Source: Actinoallomurus soli (GTDB taxonomy: Bacteria; Actinomycetota; Actinomycetes; Streptosporangiales; Streptosporangiaceae). From it: a DNA stretch of 64,000 nucleotides. Positions 19,826-28,409 of this stretch are shown piece after piece. Positions within the stretch are counted from its first letter, which is position 1. The number at the start of each line of letters is the position of its first letter. Below the pieces are notes generated by a model. That model worked only from the letters and a program-made list of their open reading frames with translations. It had not been told where the DNA came from and did no database searches. The stretch covers positions 407,735-471,734 of the forward strand of contig NZ_JAMXMV010000005.1 in NCBI RefSeq assembly GCF_024055715.1. The letters run 5' to 3'. The translations under genes and the position numbers were made by a program.

Positions 19826-21598
19826 TCAGCCGGGGTTGGCGGCCAGCGTGTTGAAGAAGGCCGGCAGGTTGGGGCTGCCCAGGCCCGTCGACAGGTCGAA
19901 GCCGGCCGTCGCCGGGTAGTACAGGTTGTTGCCCGTGACGACGTCGGTGTACGGCTTGTTGCCGCCCGCAGCGCTCAGCGCGTGGTAGAAGGTGTCCGGG
20001 CCGTAGCAGAACACGTGGGCGCGCGTGAGCAGGCCCTGGTTCACGAGGGCCATGCCGGCCGCCCAGATCGGGGCCGCCGCGCTCGTGCCGCCGGACGACA
20101 CCCATCGGCCCCGGTAGTAGATCGGCAGGTCGATCGCGACCGCGGAGACGTCCGGCACCTCACGGCCGCCACTGGCGGAGTACCGGTTGTCCACGCCGGG
20201 CGCCTGCTGGAACGGCACCCGCTGGTGGACCCTGCTCACACCGCCGCCGCTGCCCCACTGGTTCTCGCACCGGGACAGGTTCGTCCGGTCGGACCAGACG
20301 GTCTCCTGCGTACGGGCCCCGTTCGGCGCGAGGCCCAGGCGGGTGCCGCCGACCGCGACCACGTAGGGCGAGGTCGCGGGGAAGGACACGTCGAGCGAGC
20401 CGTAGACCCGGTCGCCGTACGCCCCGCAGTCACCGCTCGACACGAACACCGTCATGTTCTCGGCGACGGTGAGGATGCGCAGGCTCTGGTCGATCGATTC
20501 CATGACGGCCGGGGACAGGTAGCCCTCCGGGCCGCCCAAGCTGATGCTGACGATGCTGCCCGCGGGCCTCTTCGACCGGTCGTAGTTGTCATCGATGATG
20601 CGCTGCAGCGCGTCGTTCAGCGCGGTCCAGGAATCGGCGCCGTTGCCGCTGTTCAGCAGCGCCGGGTCCTCCTGGTAGTCGACGATGCTCAGGTTGGGGG
20701 CCAGGCCCGCCAGCATCTGGATGTCGAGGGTGGCCTCCGCGCCGACCGCCGGCTCGGTCGCGCCGAGGTTCACGTTGCTCACCTGGATGCGCGAGCCGGT
20801 GCACGCGACGTAGTTGTCGACATCGTTCCGGTCGTACCCGTCCATCTCGACGAGGTTGACCCTCATGTTCTCCCCGTGCCAGCCCTGGCTCCACAGCTGG
20901 TTGTAGCCGTATGCGGCGGCGACCCGGTCGTGGGTGGCGAACCGCTGCGGGAACCGCTGGATGCACCGCGGTGCCCGTGCCGGCAGGGCGCGGCCGGGCG
21001 CCGCGGCGCTCAGCGGCCCGCGGGACCTGGGGGCGACGCTGTAGCTCTCCAGGCCGGTGACGGCCAGGATGTACGGCTTGAGCGGCTCGGGGATCTGCGG
21101 CGGGTGGTTCGGGTCGGGCGTGAAGTACGTGCGGCCGTTCAGCCGGTGCGTGACGAAGGACGTCCGCAGCAACTGGGCGGCCTGCCCGGCCTTCACGTCG
21201 AAGGTCACGCTCGTCCGCGTCCTGCTCGGCTTGGCCTGGATGTGGGCGCTGTTCAGGTAGGCCTGGAACTTCTGGATCGTCTGGTCGCTGACGCCGAGCT
21301 CCTTGCCGACGTCACCGGCGGCCTGCGACGGGCTCTTGCCGTGTCCGTACTTCTTCCAGACGTCGTCGCCGACCTTCAGCGTGACGCCGACGTGCAGCGT
21401 CTGACCGTCCGGGACCCGGCCGGTCACGGGCGCCTTCAGCACCTTGTCCGGAATTCCGAGGTCGAGCGTCGTGTATTTCCATGTGGTGGCGGCGGTCGGC
21501 GACGCCGACGGCTTGCTGGAGGTCCCCGAACTCCCGCAGCCGCTCAGAACGGTCAGTGTGAGCAGCACTGTGAGACATGCGGCCCGGTGCTTGCGCAC
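19826..21598 (-). CDS. Secreted S53 (sedolisin/kumamolisin) serine-carboxyl peptidase
   Basis: A 590-aa lipoprotein precursor. The GTG start gives a signal peptide ending in LSGC (Cys21), then a Ser/Thr linker and a pro-kumamolisin activation domain to about residue 190. The peptidase domain has the Glu/Asp pair in GAEATLDIQ, the oxyanion Asp in SSGDCGAYGD and the nucleophile Ser506 in GGTSAAAP. A C-terminal Ca2+ site is seen in YTDVVTGNN...GFDLSTGLGSPN. Sedolisins are acid-active endo- or tripeptidyl-peptidases that self-process. All catalytic residues are present. Confidence 0.92.
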   Translation of the reverse strand: MRKHRAACLTVLLTLTVLSGCGSSGTSSKPSASPTAATTWKYTTLDLGIPDKVLKAPVTGRVPDGQTLHVGVTLKVGDDVWKKYGHGKSPSQAAGDVGKELGVSDQTIQKFQAYLNSAHIQAKPSRTRTSVTFDVKAGQAAQLLRTSFVTHRLNGRTYFTPDPNHPPQIPEPLKPYILAVTGLESYSVAPRSRGPLSAAAPGRALPARAPRCIQRFPQRFATHDRVAAAYGYNQLWSQGWHGENMRVNLVEMDGYDRNDVDNYVACTGSRIQVSNVNLGATEPAVGAEATLDIQMLAGLAPNLSIVDYQEDPALLNSGNGADSWTALNDALQRIIDDNYDRSKRPAGSIVSISLGGPEGYLSPAVMESIDQSLRILTVAENMTVFVSSGDCGAYGDRVYGSLDVSFPATSPYVVAVGGTRLGLAPNGARTQETVWSDRTNLSRCENQWGSGGGVSRVHQRVPFQQAPGVDNRYSASGGREVPDVSAVAIDLPIYYRGRWVSSGGTSAAAPIWAAGMALVNQGLLTRAHVFCYGPDTFYHALSAAGGNKPYTDVVTGNNLYYPATAGFDLSTGLGSPNLPAFFNTLAANPG

Positions 21599-21700
21599 GG
21601 ATGTACCCCGTTTCCTCGTCTGGGACTGGCGACACACGCGGTGAAGCCACGCGTGAGCGCTCAGACGAGCGCGGCATACCGTCGGTTCCACTCATCTCGT

Positions 21701-21781
21701 GGGTTTCCGTCATCCCGGTCGGCGGAGGCGTCCGGGATGACGGAGACCCTGGAGCCGAGGCGGCCGGGATGACGGAGACCC
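21701..21781. repeat. 18-bp repeat triad forming a hairpin after the M1 peptidase gene
   Basis: CCGGGATGACGGAGACCC occurs at 21732-21749 and 21764-21781, and in inverted form with one mismatch at 21701-21718. On the minus strand it follows the M1 peptidase stop by about 20 nt. It can fold into either of two alternative long hairpins, a probable terminator. Confidence 0.7.
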
Positions 21782-21802
21782 TCTGGGTGCGCTCCCGCCG
21801 GG

Positions 21803-23302
21803 TCAGCCGCGGAGAGCCGGGGCGCGGAGCGCCGCGTGCGCCTGCCGGATCTGGGACCAGGACTTCGGCTCCGTCGTCGCGGCGGTCGGCTGCGGCGGCG
21901 CCGTCGGCCGCCCCGGCGTGTACAGCCAGGTCTGGAACAGCGCGCCGAGGCGCTGACCGGAGACGTGCTCGGCGAGCGCGATGAACTCCGGAATCGTCCC
22001 GTTGCCGTACTTCTTACGCGCCGCCCATGCGCGCAGGGTCGTGAAGAACGCGTGGTCGCCGACCCGCGCCCGCAGCGCCTGCAGGGCCATCGCGCCACGG
22101 TCGTACACGGCGTCGGCGAACTGGTTCTCACCCGGTCCGGGGTCACCCGGCTTGACCTGCCAGAAGGGATCATCGGCCGGATGGGAGTCATACGTCTTGC
22201 GCGCGAGCTCGGCGGCCGTGCCCTCACCGTGCTGCTCCGACCACAGCCACTCGGCGTACGTCGCGAACCCCTCGTTCAGCCAGATGTCACTCCAGCGGGC
22301 GAGCGAGACGCTGTCACCGAACCACTGGTGGGCGTTCTCGTGCACGACGAGGTACGGCCGGGGCCCGTTGCGGAAGCCGTACGGGCTGTAGAACACCCGG
22401 GTCTGGGTCTCCAGGGCGAAGTGGGAGGTCACGTTCGGCACGTATCCGCCGAGCGAGGTGAACGGATACGGCCCGAAGATCTTGCTCTCCCAGTCGACGA
22501 CCTCGGCCGTGCGTTCGACGCTCGCCCGGGCCGCCGCCGCCTCGTCGGCCGGCAGGTCGGGGCTGTAGGCGGTGATGACCGGCAGGCCGTCCTTCGTACG
22601 GGACCGGTGGACGTCGAACCTCCCGATCCCGAGCGTCGTCAGGTACGTCGTCTGCGGCAGGGTCTCGCGCCAGCCGTACCGCGTCCAGCCGTTCGCGGTG
22701 CGGGCGCCGGTCGGCACGCCGTTACTGATCGTCTGCAGGCCCTCCGGCACGGTGATCCCGATGTCGTACGTGGCCTTGTCGAGCGGGTGGTCGTTGCTCG
22801 GGAACCACCACCACGCGCTCTCCGGCTCCTGCGCGGCCACCGCGCCGTCCGGGGTACGGGCCCAGCCGACGTAGTCGCCGTACTTCTTCGTCGACGGGAC
22901 GCCCGCGTACCGGACGACGACGGTGAGCGGGCGCCCCTTCCGCAGGACGCGCGCCGGGGTGATGACCAGCTCGTGGGCGCCGGACGTGGTGAACCGCGCG
23001 GGCCGCCCGTCGACCGTGACGGAGGAGACGTCGAGCAGGAAGTCCAGGTCGAAGCGGGTGAGGTCCTGCGTCGCCCGCGCGGTGATCGTTGCGGTGCCCT
23101 CGAGACGGTCGTCGGAGGGCCGGTACTTCAGCTCCAGGCCGTAGTGGGCGACGTCGTAGCCGCCGTTCCCGTAGTCCGGATAGTAGGGGTCGCCGATCCC
23201 CGGCGCGCCCGGCCCGGCGTCGGCGTGGGCGGCCGTGGCCGTGGCCGTGAGGAGAACGCCGGCGGCGGTGGCCAGGACGGCGCTCAGTCGTCTACTGCGC
23301 AT
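21803..23302 (-). CDS. Secreted M1-family metallo-aminopeptidase
   Basis: A 499-aa exported zinc peptidase with a signal peptide of about 27 residues (ending in AAHADA). The gluzincin signature HENAH is followed after exactly 18 residues by Glu in NEGFATYAEW. The YGLELKYRPSDDRLEGTATI start is the beta-domain typical of actinobacterial M1 proteins. It lacks the large C-terminal helical domain of aminopeptidase N, as usual for this secreted short form. It would remove N-terminal residues from extracellular peptides, complementing the S53 endopeptidase downstream. A triad of repeats probably ends its transcript. Confidence 0.92.
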   Translation of the reverse strand: MRSRRLSAVLATAAGVLLTATATAAHADAGPGAPGIGDPYYPDYGNGGYDVAHYGLELKYRPSDDRLEGTATITARATQDLTRFDLDFLLDVSSVTVDGRPARFTTSGAHELVITPARVLRKGRPLTVVVRYAGVPSTKKYGDYVGWARTPDGAVAAQEPESAWWWFPSNDHPLDKATYDIGITVPEGLQTISNGVPTGARTANGWTRYGWRETLPQTTYLTTLGIGRFDVHRSRTKDGLPVITAYSPDLPADEAAAARASVERTAEVVDWESKIFGPYPFTSLGGYVPNVTSHFALETQTRVFYSPYGFRNGPRPYLVVHENAHQWFGDSVSLARWSDIWLNEGFATYAEWLWSEQHGEGTAAELARKTYDSHPADDPFWQVKPGDPGPGENQFADAVYDRGAMALQALRARVGDHAFFTTLRAWAARKKYGNGTIPEFIALAEHVSGQRLGALFQTWLYTPGRPTAPPQPTAATTEPKSWSQIRQAHAALRAPALRG

Positions 23303-23410
23303 TCACTCTCCCGTTTTCTCCGAGTCAACCAACTCGGATGATAGAGATCTTTCGGGTGAGTGAAAGGCGCGGCCCTGATCGATTTTCGAGCGGTCGTGGT
23401 GAGTCTCGGG

Positions 23411-23680
23411 TCAGCGGGTGAGCCGGACGTGCTCGTGCGTCACCGCCTCGATGTCGGCCGCCGCCAGGTCGAGCAGCCGGTGGGCGAGGTCGGACAACGC
23501 CCGCGACGCCGCGAGCTCAGCGCCGATCTCGGGAACGTCCCAGTCGGCGGGGTTGCAGCGTGCCCGTCCCCGTCCGCGTACTCTCTCGGCGTCCCTGGCG
23601 ATCAGCCGCGCCTCCGCGCGCGTCTGGCCGTCCTCCTCGTCGAGGAACAACTCCACGGACCAGTGTTCTTCCGTTCGCAT
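23411..23680 (-). CDS. DUF1876 small protein
   Basis: An 89-aa protein of the actinobacterial DUF1876 family: TEEHWSVELFLDEEDGQTRAEARL, CNPADWDVPEIG, ELAASRALSDLAHRLLDLAAADIE and a THEHVRLTR end. The ATG follows CGGAGGCAG. Members are short single-domain proteins without an established function, and nothing in the neighbourhood suggests one. Confidence 0.85.
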   Translation of the reverse strand: MRTEEHWSVELFLDEEDGQTRAEARLIARDAERVRGRGRARCNPADWDVPEIGAELAASRALSDLAHRLLDLAAADIEAVTHEHVRLTR

Positions 23681-23852
23681 CTCTGCCTCCGTTTTACAGG
23701 TGTGCCTCCTACTCATGAGGCTTCACCGGGTACGACGGCGGGGGGCAGGGGCGAAGGTCCCTGGCTGCGAATCGGAGGGCCGGTGCCGGTGACTCCTGCC
23801 GGGTCCGGCGCCATCGCGGAACCGGCCGAACCGGTCGGGATCTTGGCGTAGC

Positions 23853-24533
23853 GTGGGCCGGGTCTTCGTGAAGTCGATCGATCGGGAGTCGTCCGGCACC
23901 ATGGAGTCACCGCACCGCTTCGAGATCCCCCGCCTGACCTCGCTCCTCGTGCACGCGCTGCCCAGAGTCGTCGAGGGCATGATCGCCCCTGTCGTCGTGT
24001 TCTACGCGGGCCTCGTCGTCCTCGGGCTGAACGGCGCGCTGGTGACCGCGGTGGCCTGGGTGTACGGCGGGATCCTCGTTCGCGTCGTACGCCGCAGGCC
24101 GGTGCCCGGCACGCTGCTGCTCGCGGCGCTCGGCGTCACCGCGCGGGCCGTGCTCGCGGCCGTCACGGGCAGCGCCGTCGTCTACTTCCTGCAGCCGACC
24201 CTGGGCACGATGCTCGTCGCGGTCTCCTTCCTCGCCTCGGTGCCGCTCGGCCGCCCCCTCGCCGCCAAGGTCGCCACCGACCTGGTGCCGCTGCCCGAGG
24301 CGTTCCTCGCGCACGCCCGCGTCCGCCGCTTCTTCCTGCGGATCTCGCTGCTGTGGTCCCTGACCTTCACGCTGAACACCGCGCTCAGCCTCTGGCTGCT
24401 GTTCAGTCAGTCGATCGGCACCTACCTGTGGGTGCGGACCATGGCCGTGGCACTCCTCGGCGCCACCGCGGTGCTGATCTCGGTGTGGGGTTTCAAGCGC
24501 TGTGTGCACCGCGTCACCGCCGTTCCCGCCTGA
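23853..24533 (+). CDS. VC0807-type integral membrane protein
   Basis: A 226-aa protein with about six hydrophobic helices that resembles the VC0807-like family of uncharacterised membrane proteins (FEIPRLTSLLVHALPRVVEGMIAPVVVFY..., ending WVRTMAVALLGATAVLISVWGF). The start is uncertain: GTG at 23853 gives the longest protein, GTG at 23868 and ATG at 23901 are in frame, and the conserved part begins after the ATG. No ribosome site favours any of them. It is followed 21 nt later by a Nudix gene. Confidence 0.7.
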   Translation: MGRVFVKSIDRESSGTMESPHRFEIPRLTSLLVHALPRVVEGMIAPVVVFYAGLVVLGLNGALVTAVAWVYGGILVRVVRRRPVPGTLLLAALGVTARAVLAAVTGSAVVYFLQPTLGTMLVAVSFLASVPLGRPLAAKVATDLVPLPEAFLAHARVRRFFLRISLLWSLTFTLNTALSLWLLFSQSIGTYLWVRTMAVALLGATAVLISVWGFKRCVHRVTAVPA

Positions 24534-24542
24534 CCGGCCTGG

Positions 24543-24548
24543 CAGGAT
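24543..24548 (+). promoter_or_regulatory. -10 element of leaderless Nudix gene
   Basis: CAGGAT ends 6 nt before the GTG at 24555, giving a start at the first base of the codon. Confidence 0.5.
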
Positions 24549-24554
24549 GGGCCC

Positions 24555-24929
24555 GTGCTCGATGTCGTGGGATGGGTCCATATGTCGCAGGGACGGCTGC
24601 TGGCCGTCCGCGCCCGTGCCCGGGACCGGCTCTACCTGCCCGGAGGCAAGCGCGAGCCGGGGGAGGACGACTGGACCGCGCTGTCCCGTGAGGTGCGCGA
24701 GGAACTCGGCGTCCGGCTCGACCGGCGCACCTTCCGGTCACTCGGGGTGGTCGAGGCGCCCGCGCACGACCAGCCGCCGGGGACCCGCGTCCGGATGGCC
24801 TGTTACACCGCCGACTACCAGGGCGACCTGGCCGCCACCGGAGAGGTCGACGAGTGGCTCTACGTCGACCCCGGAGACGAGCACCTGCTCGCTCCGGCGG
24901 TGCGCGCCGCGCTGGAGCTGACGCGGTGA
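24555..24929 (+). CDS. Nudix hydrolase
   Basis: A 124-aa enzyme with a textbook Nudix box, GKREPGEDDWTALSREVREELGV, fitting GX5EX7REUXEEXGU exactly, plus LYLPGG before it. It hydrolyses a nucleoside diphosphate linked to another moiety; the substrate is undetermined. CAGGAT (24543-24548) lies 6 nt before the GTG start with no Shine-Dalgarno sequence, so translation is probably leaderless. Its TGA overlaps the GTG of the next gene (GTGA), coupling it to a glycosyltransferase. Confidence 0.9.
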   Translation: MLDVVGWVHMSQGRLLAVRARARDRLYLPGGKREPGEDDWTALSREVREELGVRLDRRTFRSLGVVEAPAHDQPPGTRVRMACYTADYQGDLAATGEVDEWLYVDPGDEHLLAPAVRAALELTR

Positions 24930-26437
24930 AGGTCAGCGTGATCGTGCCGGTGTTCAACACCGGCGACGCCCTGTCCCGGTGCGTCGAGTCGGTCCTCGGC
25001 CAGACGCTCGGCGACTACGAGGTGATCTTCGCCGACGACGGGTCGGACGACGGCACCGAGAGGCGCCTCGACGAACTGGCCGCCGGACACGACCACGTCC
25101 GGGTCATCCACCTCCCGCCCAGCGGCGGCCCCGGCGGCCCGCGCAACGCCGGGATCGACGCGGCCCACGGCGACTACGTCTACTTCCTGGACGACGACGA
25201 CTGGCTGGGCCCCGAGGCGCTCGAGCGCATGCACGCGATGGCGGTTCGCAACGACGCCGACATCGTGATCGGCAAGATGGTCGGCCACGGCCGCACGGTG
25301 CCCCGCGCGATGTTCCGGCGGTCCCGTGACCGCGCCGACGTGCTGGGCGACGCGCTGTACGGCATCCTCACGCCGCACAAGCTGTTCCGCCGGGCGTTCC
25401 TCGACGCGCACCGGATCCGGTTCCCGGAGGGGCCGGTGCGGCTGGAGGACCACCGGTTCGTCCTGAAGGCGTACTTCCGGGCCGGCGTCATCTCGGTGCT
25501 CGCCGACTATCCGTGCTGTCACTGGGTGCGGCGCCCCGGCAGCTACTCCCGCAACCTGCCCGACCCCGCGCACTACTACGGCGCGTTGCGGGAGGTCCTG
25601 GACATCGTCGACGAGCACGTCGAGCCCGGTCCCGACCGCGAGCGGTACTACACGCACTGGTACCGCGGGAAGATCCTCAAACGGCTCGGGGAGAACAGCT
25701 TCCTGGACGCTCCGCCGGACTATCGCCGCGCCGTCTACGACGAGGCCCGGCGGCTGGTGACCGAGCGCTTCGGCGAGGGCGTCGACCGGTCGCTGCCGCT
25801 CCGGATGCGCGCCCGAGCCGCCCTGCTGCGCGCCGACGCGTACGACGACCTGTTCGCCCTCGTCGAGGCCGAACGCGGCGTCACCCTCGCCACGGCCGTG
25901 GACGGCCTGCGCTGGGAGGACACGCGGCTGGTCGTGCGCTTCACCGCCCGTCTCGTCCACGCCGACGGCACGCCGTTCGCCGTACGCGACGGCCGGTGGC
26001 GGCCGCCCGTGCCGCTGTCGCTCCCCGCCGGGGTGCTCGACGCCGACGGCGAGGGACGCCGCCTCGACCTCTACATCCGGCGCCGGGCCGACTCGGCCGA
26101 CCACCTCCTGCCGGTGACGGTCGAGTCGTCCGAGCCGTTCGCGATGTCCGGCGAGGCCGTGGTCGACCCCGCCGCCGGCCCGGACCTGACGCCCGGCGTC
26201 TGGGACTTCGTCGCGCGGCTGGACACCGGCGGATGGACCGTGGAGCGTCGCCTGGAAGGCGGCGAGAGCATCGACCGCCGGGGTCGCCTGGCGCCGTACC
26301 GCACGGAGAACGGCAGGCTGAGCGTCCGCGTCCGGGCGGCCGAGGACGTCCGCGCCGGCGCCCAGGGGACCCTGCTGCGGCGTGCGATCAAGAAGATCCC
26401 CGGTGCCCGGCAGGCCGTGCGCCGCCTGCGCGCCTGA
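24926..26437 (+). CDS. GT2 glycosyltransferase with C-terminal beta-rich domain
   Basis: A 503-aa protein. The N-terminal GT-A domain starts at VKVSVIVPVFNTGDALSRCVESVLGQTLGDYEVIFADDGSDDGT, with the nucleotide-binding Asp and the DDDD metal motif (YFLDDDDWLG). Helical residues 200-320 follow, and then a C-terminal region of about 170 residues predicted to be beta-sandwich-like, as in wall-glycopolymer (TarS-like) transferases. It would add a sugar from a nucleotide donor, perhaps to a surface polymer. The start overlaps the Nudix stop by 4 nt. Confidence 0.85.
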   Translation: MKVSVIVPVFNTGDALSRCVESVLGQTLGDYEVIFADDGSDDGTERRLDELAAGHDHVRVIHLPPSGGPGGPRNAGIDAAHGDYVYFLDDDDWLGPEALERMHAMAVRNDADIVIGKMVGHGRTVPRAMFRRSRDRADVLGDALYGILTPHKLFRRAFLDAHRIRFPEGPVRLEDHRFVLKAYFRAGVISVLADYPCCHWVRRPGSYSRNLPDPAHYYGALREVLDIVDEHVEPGPDRERYYTHWYRGKILKRLGENSFLDAPPDYRRAVYDEARRLVTERFGEGVDRSLPLRMRARAALLRADAYDDLFALVEAERGVTLATAVDGLRWEDTRLVVRFTARLVHADGTPFAVRDGRWRPPVPLSLPAGVLDADGEGRRLDLYIRRRADSADHLLPVTVESSEPFAMSGEAVVDPAAGPDLTPGVWDFVARLDTGGWTVERRLEGGESIDRRGRLAPYRTENGRLSVRVRAAEDVRAGAQGTLLRRAIKKIPGARQAVRRLRA

Positions 26438-26499
26438 TCTGGAGCGATTCCGCCGCTCGGCGGGCGCGGCACCGTGCGCTGTTGTATCGTCTCGTGATC

Positions 26500-26946
26500 A
26501 TGACGAGATCGGTGCGAGTGTTCGCGGCGGCCGGTGCGGTGGCCGCCCTGCTGCTGAGCGGGGCGTGCTCGGGCGCCAAGCCCAAGGCCGCGGCGGCGGA
26601 CTCCGGGAAGGTCGTCACGACCCCGGTCGTCCTGCTCAAGAAGTACGACGCCGCATCGGGTGCCCTGGAGTACCAGGGCACGAAGAAGGTCCAGGAACCC
26701 GACGACGCCATCGAGCCGACCGGTCCCGTGCAGACCGCCACCGTCGCGAAGGACGCCACCGTCCTCAGCGCCGTGAACATCTGTTCCGGCGACGACGCGA
26801 CCGTGGACGACAAGACCGGTGTCGGCGTCAAGCGCTGCACGCTGCAGCAGCTCGAGGCCGCCATCAAGGACGGCGCGCAGGTCGACGCCTACCTGACCAT
26901 GAAAGGCCGCACCGTCACGAAGGTCGCCGAGGTCTACCACCCCTGA
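26500..26946 (+). CDS. Small lipoprotein of unknown function
   Basis: A 148-aa precursor with a lipobox LSGAC and a mature domain of about 120 residues with no family I recognise. Two cysteines (NICSGDD and KRCTLQQ) may form a disulfide. TATCGT at 26485-26490 lies just upstream, so the transcript starts only a few nucleotides before the ATG, and an in-frame GTG at 26494 is an alternative. It converges on murA. Confidence 0.7.
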   Translation: MTRSVRVFAAAGAVAALLLSGACSGAKPKAAAADSGKVVTTPVVLLKKYDAASGALEYQGTKKVQEPDDAIEPTGPVQTATVAKDATVLSAVNICSGDDATVDDKTGVGVKRCTLQQLEAAIKDGAQVDAYLTMKGRTVTKVAEVYHP

Positions 26947-27018
26947 GCGAGGTCCGCGGTCCATGAGACGACGGCCGCCGCGGAGCCGTGGCCCCGCGAC
27001 GGCCGCCGGCCCGGGCGC

Positions 27019-28326
27019 TCAGACGGCGACGGTCTCCAGCTTGAGGCCAAGGGACGCGAACTGCTCGGCCGGGCGGTGGTAACCCCGCTCGATGTGGTGG
27101 ACGCCGCGCAGCGTGGACGTTCCGTCGGCCACGGACGCCGCCAGGACGGCCGAGAACCCGGCGCGCACGTCGGGCATGGTGACGTCGGCGCCGGTCAGCT
27201 TGGACACCCCGCGCACGACCGCCGAGTGCACCGAGTTGCTGTCGTGGAACCGGCACGCGGGGCCGCCGAGGCAGGCGTTGAAGACCTCGATCTCACACCC
27301 CATCTTCTTCAGCGCCGGGACGTACACGAGGCGGTTCTCGAACACCGTCTCGTGCAGCACCGACATGCCCTCGGCCTGGGTGAACAGCACCATGAGCGGC
27401 TGCTGCCAGTCGGTCATGTAGCCCGGGTGGGTGTCGGTGTGCACGGCGGCCGGGCGCAGCCCGTCCGGAGCGGACGCGGTGATCCACTCATCGGTGATCT
27501 CGAACCGGGCGCCCATCCGGGCGAGCGTGGTGATCGCGGTGACGAGGCGGTCCTGCGAGCAGCCGTGCACGCGGACCTCACCGCGGGTGATGAGGCCCGC
27601 GACGAGGTAGGAGAACGCCTCCAGGCGGTCCCCGGCGAGCCGCGTCGACGCGCCCTTCAGCCGGTCGACGCCCTCGATCACGATGCGGCGGTCCGGGCTC
27701 AGCTCGATGTGCGCGCCCATGCGCTGCAGGAACAGCGCCAGCTCGACGACCTCGGGCTCCATCGCGGCGCCGCGCAGCACCGTCTTGCCCTCGGCCAGCA
27801 CCGCGGTCATCAGGACGGTCTCGGTCGCGCCGACGCTGGGGTACGGCAGGTCGATGCGCGCGCCGTACAGCCGGCTCGCGCGGGCGGCGATGCCGGTGTC
27901 GCCGACCTCCACCTCCGCGCCCATCGCGCGCAGGGCGTCGACGTGGAAGTCCACGGGCCGGCGGCCGATCGGGTCACCGCCCACCAGCGGCACGAACGCC
28001 TCTCCGGTCAGGTGGAGCAGCGGGCCGACCATGAGGATGGGAATGCGGTTGAGCCCGGTGAACGCCCTCGGCACGCGCGGCTCGGTCACCGCTCCCGGCG
28101 AGACCGTGATGTCGGGGCCGTTGCGTTCGACGGTGTGCCCCAGGGCCTCCAGCATCGCACCGGTGATCTCCACGTCGCCCACCTCGGGGGCGTTGCGGAT
28201 CGTGCTGTCGCCCTCGGCGAGCATCGCCGCCACCATGTGCTTGGTGACGGCGTTCTTCGATCCGCGCACGTGGATGTCGCCGCGCAGCGGTCCGGACGGT
28301 TCTACCTTCCATGCCTCTTCAGCCAC
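27019..28326 (-). CDS. murA: UDP-GlcNAc 1-carboxyvinyltransferase (MurA), Asp variant
   Basis: A 435-aa EPSP-synthase-fold enzyme that transfers enolpyruvate from PEP to UDP-GlcNAc, the first committed step of peptidoglycan synthesis. GSKNAVTKHMVAAMLAEG at the N-terminus and the second-domain motifs are in place. The active-site loop reads GGDPIGRRPVD: Asp118 replaces the Cys that fosfomycin alkylates, as in mycobacterial MurA, so intrinsic fosfomycin insensitivity is predicted. TACAGT lies 7 nt before the GTG, suggesting a leaderless start that trims an open extension upstream. Confidence 0.93.
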   Translation of the reverse strand: MAEEAWKVEPSGPLRGDIHVRGSKNAVTKHMVAAMLAEGDSTIRNAPEVGDVEITGAMLEALGHTVERNGPDITVSPGAVTEPRVPRAFTGLNRIPILMVGPLLHLTGEAFVPLVGGDPIGRRPVDFHVDALRAMGAEVEVGDTGIAARASRLYGARIDLPYPSVGATETVLMTAVLAEGKTVLRGAAMEPEVVELALFLQRMGAHIELSPDRRIVIEGVDRLKGASTRLAGDRLEAFSYLVAGLITRGEVRVHGCSQDRLVTAITTLARMGARFEITDEWITASAPDGLRPAAVHTDTHPGYMTDWQQPLMVLFTQAEGMSVLHETVFENRLVYVPALKKMGCEIEVFNACLGGPACRFHDSNSVHSAVVRGVSKLTGADVTMPDVRAGFSAVLAASVADGTSTLRGVHHIERGYHRPAEQFASLGLKLETVAV

Positions 28327-28333
28327 GGCGACC

Positions 28334-28339
28334 ACTGTA
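28334..28339 (-). promoter_or_regulatory. -10 element of leaderless murA
   Basis: On the minus strand TACAGT ends 7 nt before the GTG at 28326, without a Shine-Dalgarno sequence. Confidence 0.5.
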
Positions 28340-28409
28340 CGGGGCATCCGCACCGCGGCCGCGCCGCCCACCCCCGCCGCGGCGCCGTGTCGCCCGGCGG
28401 TCTGCTTCC

